DNA of 11,759 nt from Cyanobacteria bacterium UBA1221 (GTDB lineage: Bacteria; Cyanobacteriota; Vampirovibrionia; Gastranaerophilales; Gastranaerophilaceae): positions 1 to 11,759 of the forward strand of contig DBXD01000024.1 of the NCBI GenBank assembly GCA_002309425.1. Direction: 5' to 3'. Shown in pieces: positions 6,569 through 11,759 of the stretch. The translations under genes were made by a program, and so were the position numbers. The notes under the pieces are model-generated. The model did no database searches. It had not been told where the DNA came from and saw only the letters and a list, made by a program, of their open reading frames with translations. The number at the start of each line of letters is the position of its first letter. Position 1 is the stretch's first letter.

Positions 6569-8431
6569 ATGGTTTGCACTTTGGAGAAAAACAGTACAAA
6601 AACTGTCGAAAAAGCGTTAAAAGTTTTGGGTAAAAAGAATTTGGCATTTATTATACATAATGGCAGTTTTCCGTCAAGAGAAAACGAAAATACCGGATTC
6701 GGTTCAATAAATTCTAATGCAGGTAAAGATATTATCGACTGGGCAAGCGGAATTTTCACTTCTATTCAGTTAGGACCCGCAGGCAAAACCAAAGGCTGCG
6801 ATTCCTCACCATACACAGGTACCATTTTCTCGGGCAATCCGTTGTTCATTGACCTTAAACAGTTAACTCAGGACGAATGGTTAAATATTTTATCCGAAAA
6901 CACATATAACGATATTGTTTCAAATAACCCAAACAAATATGCAAACCGAACCGCATACTCTTATATTTATAAAAAACAGGACGAGGCTCTAAGAGAAGCA
7001 TGGGAAAATTTCAAATCAAGAAATGACAAAAAATTGATGAAAGAGTTTTCAATCTACAAGAGAGAAAATGACTCATGGCTTGACAAAGACAGCTTGTATG
7101 AGGCTCTTTCAATAGAACATGGCAACGACTACTGGCCGTTGTGGAATTCTGAAACGGACAAAAACCTTTTCAATCCGAAATCTATTGAACAACAACTAGA
7201 ATATGGTAAAAGAATTGAAGAAATTTCTAAAAAATACGCTGATGACATAGATTTTTACAAATTTGTTCAGTTTGTTCTCAGCAAACAAAACGAAGAAACT
7301 CTTAAATACGCAAAGAAAAAACATATCAAAATGATTGCAGACCGTCAGGTTGCGTTCTCTGACAGAGATTGCTGGGCATATCAATCATTGTTCCTTGACG
7401 GCTGGATGCTCGGATGTCCGCCTGATTACTTCTCAAAAGACGGTCAGGCATGGGGTTTCCCTGTAATGAATCCTGAAAAACTTTTCAAGTCTGACGGCTC
7501 GCTTGATGACGGCGGAATTTTAATGAAGAACTTATACAAAAAAATGTTCAGAGAAAACCCCGGCGGTGTCAGAATTGACCATATTGTAGGATTGATTGAC
7601 CCGTGGGTATACAGAGCAGGCAAAAAACCTAAAGTTGAAGAAGGTGCAGGCAGGTTGTACTCTTCTCCCGAACATGAATTTTTGAAGAAATTTGCTATCC
7701 CGTCTTTAAAAGATTTGGATGAAGAGGTTCCGGCAGATAAAGAAAAACGTGTAAAACACTTAACAGATAAACAGATTAAGTTGTACGGCAGGCTTATTGA
7801 AAAAATAGTTATTGCTGCTGCAGAAGAAGAAGGTCTGGACAAAGATGCGATTGTCTGTGAAGATTTGGGAACTTTGACAAACCCCGTTGCTGCCGTTATG
7901 AAGGCATATGACTTGCAGGGAATGAAGCTGACCCAATTTACCGAACCGGAAGAACCTGATGACCCATACAGATGCAAGAATATTAACGAAAGATGCTGGG
8001 CAATGGTCGGTACTCACGATAATGAGCCGATAAAAATGTGGGCAGACTCTATGATTAATACGCACGAAGGGTATCTTCACGTAAAAAATCTCGTTGAGGA
8101 TTTAGATTTCCCCGACTGGTCAAACAAGGACGATTTAATTGTCGAATTGACAAAAAATGCGGAATATCTCGCGCAGACCAAATTGGTTGAACTCTTTGCA
8201 TCAAAAGCGGAAAATATTCAGATTTTCTTTACGGATTATTTCAATGTTTATGATGTTTATAACAGACCGGGAACCTCCGGAGATGCAAACTGGAGTTTGA
8301 GATTGCCGGATAATTATAAATCATTATATTCTATAAATCTTGCAAATATTTTAAAACTTGCTATTATAGCAAGAGGGGAAAAATTTGCATCCAAAAATGC
8401 TAAATTGATAGAAGAATTAGGTGAGATTTAA
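6569..8431 (+). CDS. malQ: 4-alpha-glucanotransferase (amylomaltase, GH77)
   Basis: Transfers alpha-1,4-glucan segments between malto-oligosaccharides in the cytoplasm, releasing glucose; used for glycogen or maltodextrin turnover. 620 residues against about 500 for the Thermus enzyme. Family motifs in order: LGPAGKT and SSPYTGTIFSGNPLFIDL near the N-terminus, IADRQVAFSDRDCWA, CPPDYFSKDGQAWGFP (the substrate loop), GGVRIDHIVG with nucleophile Asp337, VCEDLGTL with acid/base Glu431, GTHDNEP with Asp484, and NRPGTSGDANWSLRLP near the end. All three catalytic residues are present. Two regions are enlarged: about 105-240, and 345-420 between nucleophile and acid/base, where 94 residues replace the usual 47-48. 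No starch-binding domain is visible. Strong ribosome site AAGGAG. The next gene starts 2 nt after the stop, so they are co-transcribed. Confidence 0.93.
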   Translation: MVCTLEKNSTKTVEKALKVLGKKNLAFIIHNGSFPSRENENTGFGSINSNAGKDIIDWASGIFTSIQLGPAGKTKGCDSSPYTGTIFSGNPLFIDLKQLTQDEWLNILSENTYNDIVSNNPNKYANRTAYSYIYKKQDEALREAWENFKSRNDKKLMKEFSIYKRENDSWLDKDSLYEALSIEHGNDYWPLWNSETDKNLFNPKSIEQQLEYGKRIEEISKKYADDIDFYKFVQFVLSKQNEETLKYAKKKHIKMIADRQVAFSDRDCWAYQSLFLDGWMLGCPPDYFSKDGQAWGFPVMNPEKLFKSDGSLDDGGILMKNLYKKMFRENPGGVRIDHIVGLIDPWVYRAGKKPKVEEGAGRLYSSPEHEFLKKFAIPSLKDLDEEVPADKEKRVKHLTDKQIKLYGRLIEKIVIAAAEEEGLDKDAIVCEDLGTLTNPVAAVMKAYDLQGMKLTQFTEPEEPDDPYRCKNINERCWAMVGTHDNEPIKMWADSMINTHEGYLHVKNLVEDLDFPDWSNKDDLIVELTKNAEYLAQTKLVELFASKAENIQIFFTDYFNVYDVYNRPGTSGDANWSLRLPDNYKSLYSINLANILKLAIIARGEKFASKNAKLIEELGEI

Positions 8432-8433
8432 GT

Positions 8434-9276
8434 ATGATTAAAAAGATTTTTACGACAGCTTGTGTATTTGCACTGATGACCTGCACAATAGGTGTGGCTG
8501 AGGTCAGCAACGAAGCAAAACTGTATTACAACAGGGGTGTGGATACCTACCGTAACGGTCAGTTTGAACAGGCGATAGATTTGTTTAAAAAAGCTATTTC
8601 AATTGATTCAAACTACATTGATGCATACTACAACCTTGGAATAATACTTCAGCAAATGAATCAGTATGACGAGGCTTTGAGCGTATTCAGACAGATAATG
8701 GTAAGAAAGCCTAACGACTACGAGGCTGTTTATAATGCGGCGGTGTTGAGTACAAAACTTGGTCAAAATACCAATGCAAAAAGGTATTTGGCACTAATTC
8801 CGAGAAACAGTGAATTATATTCCAAGGCCGAGGCAATGGCGGCTTCGATGAACACTAATCTGGAAGCTATTTCACAGGAATTAAAAGAACAGGCTGCTGC
8901 AAACACTCCGAAAATTCCGCAAACAAACGGAACTTATACTGGTATTCCGAGTCCGACCGGTATAACCACCGATAAACAGGGCAATTTGTATGTGGCGAGT
9001 TTCAGCAGTAATTCTATAACAAAAGTTACACCGGCAGGGGTGAAAGGTGATTTTGTAAAGACTAATCTCAGCGGCCCGATAGATATTGCTTCTGATAGCA
9101 GAGGAAATATTTATGCTGCTAATTATAATGCAAACAATGTTGTAAAAATCACGCCGTCAGGCAGTGTTACAATATTTATGAATAATATACAAAAGCCGTA
9201 TTGCCTGCATATTGACGGAGATATGCTCTTTGTTTCCTCTCAGGGTTCAAATACGGTTGTAAGACAAAAATTGTAA
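8434..9276 (+). CDS. Secreted TPR and NHL-repeat protein
   Basis: 280 residues. Signal peptide about 1-22 (MIKKIFTTACVFALMTCTIGVA). Residues 26-93 are two clear tetratricopeptide repeats (NRGVDTYRNGQFEQAIDLFKKA and YNLGIILQQMNQYDEALSVFRQ), with a weaker third to about 125 and a linker to 170. Residues 174-214, 215-254 and 255-280 are three NHL/SMP-30-like blades with the pattern P-x-G/D-I-x-x-D-x-x-G-N-x-Y-V/A-A. NHL propellers normally have six blades, so this is half a propeller and may dimerise or bind a partner. No catalytic residues are recognised; protein binding in the periplasm is the likeliest role. The start follows malQ by 2 nt, with a modest TTAGGTGAG ribosome site inside malQ. 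Its link to glucan metabolism is not shown by anything but position. Confidence 0.82.
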   Translation: MIKKIFTTACVFALMTCTIGVAEVSNEAKLYYNRGVDTYRNGQFEQAIDLFKKAISIDSNYIDAYYNLGIILQQMNQYDEALSVFRQIMVRKPNDYEAVYNAAVLSTKLGQNTNAKRYLALIPRNSELYSKAEAMAASMNTNLEAISQELKEQAAANTPKIPQTNGTYTGIPSPTGITTDKQGNLYVASFSSNSITKVTPAGVKGDFVKTNLSGPIDIASDSRGNIYAANYNANNVVKITPSGSVTIFMNNIQKPYCLHIDGDMLFVSSQGSNTVVRQKL

Positions 9277-9289
9277 AGAAAGTTTTTTT

Positions 9290-10351
9290 CTAAACGAAAT
9301 TTATGTCTTTTATATTATCAGCCGGCTTAATGCCTAATCTTTCGAATAACTGTAAGACTGAATCTTGCGGATATTTTTCATGTAAAATGAAAATTTCCTC
9401 AAGGAGGTCATTGTTAGGAGTGTATCCGCATGAGTTGCAATCAACTGCAGGATTAAAGTTTGGTTTTCTTACGCCATCCAGATATTCGAGATAATTTTTA
9501 ATTCCTCCATTTGCAAGGTTAAACCTGTCAGGTAATGTTCCGCTAAACATTTTGCCGTTTTTATCTGTGTTCTGCATCCAACAGTCACAAGGTGCAACAC
9601 TGCCATCTGCGCACATAAAAGATTTTAATTTTGAAACATTACAAGTATTTCTTGTCGCCGGGTAATATTCTCTTTTCTGTAAAAAAAACATATCTTTATT
9701 ATCTAATTTTTCTATTATTTCCCGCAGCATATCAATATCTTGTCCGGTCTGAGCCTCGTGTTTATTGCAATCCATAATAATTCTTACAAACCTTGCCCGA
9801 TATTCCTCCGCTAATTTTGCGACTTCTTCTATCATTTTGCTTGATTGGTTTGTAAAAACCATAGACATTCCGAGTTTGCCGTCTTTGTTATTCGGAACTT
9901 TTATCCTTAATAATTTATCATTTATAAAATTAAGACTTACTCTTATCCAGTCAAAGGCATCCCATGTATTAACCCGTTCTTTGCCGCACAAGTTATTTGT
10001 TCCGTTTGTAATTAAACCCAGCGACAAATTTGTTTCACCTTTTAACCATTTTACCAAATCATTAAATTGCGGATAGGTTGTAGGTTCTCCTCCGCCTGAA
10101 ATAACAACCGATTTCAAATCTCTTTCTCTTAATGCATTAATGAAATCTTTTATGTAATCTAAACTAAGAGATTGACTTCTTGGGCGAACGTCCTGATTGC
10201 AGTACGAACAGTGCAGATTACAACGGTTAGTTGGTGCAATCGTAGTTGAAACAGAAGTTCTTCCTCCGCCACGAAGTAATTCCGCTATTTTTTCAGGATG
10301 ATATACGTATTTGCTTCCGCCTACTGCGGTATAACTGCTGATATTAACCAT
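9290..10351 (-). CDS. Radical SAM enzyme with extra C-terminal cysteines (SPASM/twitch-like)
   Basis: 353 residues, cytoplasmic. The cluster motif CxxxCxxC is RCNLHCSYC (Cys44, Cys48, Cys51), followed by the SAM-binding GGGEP (86-90), an LITNG strand (113-117) and a VSLNF strand at 138-142, all as in the radical SAM barrel. The second half has Cys237, Cys247, Cys255, Cys257, Cys305 and Cys308. The text MCADGSVAPCDCWM followed by CNSC resembles SPASM or twitch domains that hold one or two auxiliary iron-sulfur clusters, found in enzymes that modify peptides, proteins or small molecules. The substrate is unknown. The first 35 residues (YHPEKIAELLRGGG) look like a substrate- or partner-binding lead. 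The start is ATG 10351 with a moderate AAAGAG site. The stop is 13 nt from that of the TPR-NHL gene, which converges on it. It may share transcripts with the gene upstream. Confidence 0.85.
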   Translation of the reverse strand: MVNISSYTAVGGSKYVYHPEKIAELLRGGGRTSVSTTIAPTNRCNLHCSYCNQDVRPRSQSLSLDYIKDFINALRERDLKSVVISGGGEPTTYPQFNDLVKWLKGETNLSLGLITNGTNNLCGKERVNTWDAFDWIRVSLNFINDKLLRIKVPNNKDGKLGMSMVFTNQSSKMIEEVAKLAEEYRARFVRIIMDCNKHEAQTGQDIDMLREIIEKLDNKDMFFLQKREYYPATRNTCNVSKLKSFMCADGSVAPCDCWMQNTDKNGKMFSGTLPDRFNLANGGIKNYLEYLDGVRKPNFNPAVDCNSCGYTPNNDLLEEIFILHEKYPQDSVLQLFERLGIKPADNIKDINFV

Positions 10352-10396
10352 ATTATCTCTTTACTGAAAATTTTGTATATGATAATTTAAATCCCG

Positions 10397-10434
10397 TAAA
10401 AAATAAAATTTGCTACTTTTTTTAGTACGCGCAA
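10397..10434 (-). terminator. Weak terminator-like hairpin after the six-cysteine gene
   Basis: On the minus strand TTGC (10434-10431) pairs with GCAA (10413-10410), and TACT (10427-10424) with AGTA (10417-10414), with a 3-nt bulge. A T-rich tail ATTTTATTTTTT follows. The stem is short and interrupted, so read-through into the radical SAM gene is likely. Confidence 0.28.
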
Positions 10435-10438
10435 CAAA

Positions 10439-11056
10439 CTACTTCATATGACTTAAATTATTAGAGCCATAGTATGCATTCAAAAACTCCGGAGTAGTGC
10501 AGTAAATGTTCTTATGATTTTTATCCGTGTCCTGCAGTAGAAAACCTTGGTCTAAATATTCATTATACATAACTTCTCCGCACTCACCATATCTTTTGTA
10601 CAAAGCTTCAACAGAACCTTCATAATTATGCATAAGATAATCAGAGAAAGAATCTGCAACTGTTTCGCAAATATCTGTGCCCATACCTTTTTTAGGTGTA
10701 AATGCCGCATATTTTACCAGTCCGTAATGTCCTGTTAGTTTATTGATTTTTGCAATGTCACCCCCGCAGGAATCAATAATTTCACCTGCCGGTTTATTTA
10801 AAAGTTCTTTGAAAGAAGGAATATTATCAAGTTCAACATTGTCAGTTTTCATTCCGGATATAATATATTTAGTCAGAGCATTTCTTCTTTTTTTAACTTC
10901 TTCTTCCGGAAGCCCCGTTAAATTGTGAAACTCAACAACGTCAGATTGTTCTCCGAAACTGACAGTTTCTCTTCTACCGTTAAATGAGCATTTAGAGCAC
11001 CTATGAGGCGCTGTTGCGTATGTTTGAAACATTTTGCTAATGACCGGTTTAATCAT
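10439..11056 (-). CDS. Six-cysteine protein of unknown function
   Basis: 205 residues. I do not recognise a family. No signal peptide or membrane segment is present. Near the N-terminus is a CxxC knuckle (HRCSKC, Cys20 and Cys23) followed by FNGRRETVSFG. A charged helical region is at 48-70 (LPEEEVKKRRNALTKYI), and other cysteines are Cys97, Cys130, Cys159 and Cys186. The sequence DSCGGDIAKINKLTGHYG (96-113) and the GTDICETVADSFSDYLMHNYEG segment look like a folded helical domain, not a low-complexity tail. A zinc or iron-sulfur site is possible but unproven. ATG 11056 has an AAGGG site 9 nt upstream. It has its own promoter overlapped by a palindrome and lies 87 nt upstream of the radical SAM gene, so the two may be expressed together. 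Confidence 0.72.
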   Translation of the reverse strand: MIKPVISKMFQTYATAPHRCSKCSFNGRRETVSFGEQSDVVEFHNLTGLPEEEVKKRRNALTKYIISGMKTDNVELDNIPSFKELLNKPAGEIIDSCGGDIAKINKLTGHYGLVKYAAFTPKKGMGTDICETVADSFSDYLMHNYEGSVEALYKRYGECGEVMYNEYLDQGFLLQDTDKNHKNIYCTTPEFLNAYYGSNNLSHMK

Positions 11057-11074
11057 ATTTTATATCCCTTTTGT

Positions 11075-11088
11075 TAATACATGTATTA
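11075..11088. repeat. 14-bp perfect palindrome over a -10 box (operator candidate)
   Basis: TAATACATGTATTA is its own reverse complement. It overlaps the AATAAT -10 box (11085-11090, minus strand) of the six-cysteine gene and extends over its expected transcription start, a typical place for a repressor site. Confidence 0.45.
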
Positions 11089-11114
11089 TTTGTCTAAAAT
11101 TTTTCAAATGTCAA
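11085..11114 (-). promoter_or_regulatory. Putative promoter of the six-cysteine gene
   Basis: On the minus strand: a perfect TTGACA (11114-11109), an 18-nt spacer and AATAAT (11090-11085, 5 of 6). The start would be near 11078, giving a leader of about 20-25 nt with the AAGGG ribosome site. Confidence 0.52.
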
Positions 11115-11164
11115 TATATAAGATATACATAATATTTGTTATAAACTGCCATAATTATCTTATT

Positions 11165-11734
11165 TTACCTGATTTTTCTGGCATATGAAAGTCCTGCCGG
11201 CAGGTCAAGAACGGTATGTATATAATCCGGATTAGAATTTATGGCATCAATATAAGTTTTAACTTTTTCTTTATGTGATAATACGTTATCGCAAGTGTAT
11301 ATTCCGCCGGTTTTTAAATGCGGATTTATTAATCTGAAATAATCCACGGATTCACTTTTGTTTGCATCAACAAAGGCAAAATCAAACATCAAATCTTCAG
11401 GTAAATATTCAAGAATTGTTAAGGCTTTACCGGGGCATATTGTTATTACATCAGATACTCCGCACTGTTCAAAATTTTCTCTTGCAACGGAATATCTTTT
11501 CTCATAAAACTCTATGGTTCTTAGGTTTCCGCCATTTTTTTTGAAAGCTTTTCCGAGCCAAATTCCGCTGTAACCATTGGAGGTTCCGACCTCAATACCG
11601 GATACAAAACCTTCGTTTACTATTGTGTTATAAAGAAATTCGGCGGTAGGTCGTGCAATATTCCAAAAAGTCTTTTGCGTTTTTTCCAGATTTAAAAGAA
11701 CATTTTGAGTAACGGCATCAAAGTTTTCAATCAT
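11165..11734 (-). CDS. Class I SAM-dependent O-methyltransferase (family 3)
   Basis: 189 residues, cytoplasmic. The Rossmann motif I is IEVGTSNGYS (47-56). Glu75 in TIEF is the likely ribose-binding acid. FVDANKSE holds Asp123, and CDNVL holds Asp149-Asn150; these three are the divalent-metal ligands of the catechol/caffeoyl-CoA O-methyltransferase fold. The same family includes TrmR, which methylates hydroxyuridine at the tRNA wobble position, so a tRNA or a small catechol-like substrate are both possible; I cannot choose. The family usually has about 210-220 residues, and the N-terminal helices here are slightly short. The ATG at 11734 overlaps a possible upstream stop (TAATG), which favours this start through translational coupling, although the frame stays open to the window edge. 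It precedes the six-cysteine gene by 108 nt. Confidence 0.88.
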   Translation of the reverse strand: MIENFDAVTQNVLLNLEKTQKTFWNIARPTAEFLYNTIVNEGFVSGIEVGTSNGYSGIWLGKAFKKNGGNLRTIEFYEKRYSVARENFEQCGVSDVITICPGKALTILEYLPEDLMFDFAFVDANKSESVDYFRLINPHLKTGGIYTCDNVLSHKEKVKTYIDAINSNPDYIHTVLDLPAGLSYARKIR

Positions 11735-11759
11735 TATTTTGAGCCTATCTTTTTGACGA
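11734..11759 (-). CDS. Possible last codons of an upstream gene (cut by the right edge)
   Basis: On the minus strand one frame reads VKKIGSK and then TAA, whose last A is the first base of the methyltransferase ATG (TAATG overlap). A basic tail and a 1-nt overlap are typical of operons, but only eight codons are visible, so this is a guess from arrangement. Confidence 0.3.

Noticed and set aside
7444..7977. Minus-strand open frame of 177 codons inside malQ
   Set aside because: It lies wholly within a well-supported GH77 gene and its Ser/Pro-rich product reads like antisense of codon-biased sequence.
9765..10076. Plus-strand open frame opposite the radical SAM gene
   Set aside because: The opposite strand carries clear radical SAM motifs through the same region; no ribosome site or family similarity supports this one.
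10439..11056. RiPP precursor peptide for the radical SAM enzyme
   Set aside because: At 205 residues with folded-looking helices and scattered cysteines it does not resemble a leader/core precursor, and no short Cys- or Gly-rich peptide gene is seen nearby.

Overview
The window is an AT-rich bacterial segment with 10 complete protein genes, one gene cut by the left edge and possibly another cut by the right edge. I see no tRNA, rRNA, CRISPR array, transposase or phage gene. The organism looks like an anaerobic diderm: there is a low-potential ferredoxin, an AsmA-like envelope protein and three proteins with Sec signal peptides, one of them Spy/CpxP-like. The AT-rich style, the short 'NF...FQG' N-terminal tag on the M16 peptidase and a GTAGGGTGGG-type palindromic repeat remind me of gut Melainabacteria (Gastranaerophilales, a non-photosynthetic sister group of Cyanobacteria). 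That placement is an impression, not a proof.

Layout. 1-639 is the C-terminal half of phosphopentomutase (deoB). 710-886 is a small [4Fe-4S] ferredoxin with its own promoter and a clear terminator. 989-3616 is a long AsmA-like membrane-anchored protein, read from a consensus promoter that leaves no room for a 5' leader. It converges, 3 nt apart, on a secreted protein of unknown function (3620-4183, minus). That gene diverges from a Spy/CpxP-like periplasmic protein (4297-4905, plus), whose -10 box sits inside a 9-bp inverted repeat. An M16 zinc peptidase lies on the minus strand (4957-6240).

The 328-nt gap 6241-6568 carries a REPIN-like double hairpin and the promoter of a 4-alpha-glucanotransferase (6569-8431). 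This is followed after 2 nt by a secreted TPR plus NHL-repeat protein (8434-9276). The right end is a minus-strand group: an O-methyltransferase (11165-11734), a six-cysteine protein of unknown function (10439-11056) with a palindrome over its -10 box, and a radical SAM enzyme with extra cysteines (9290-10351).

How the genes work together. Most are housekeeping or envelope genes without an obvious shared pathway. DeoB and MalQ both serve sugar or glucan use. The AsmA-like protein, the Spy-like protein and the two other secreted proteins point to envelope upkeep. I do not see a clear new defence or mobile system. The best leads are the apparent leaderless promoters, the REPIN-like element, the operator-like palindromes, the GH77 enzyme with an enlarged active-site segment, and the radical SAM / Cys-protein / methyltransferase group.
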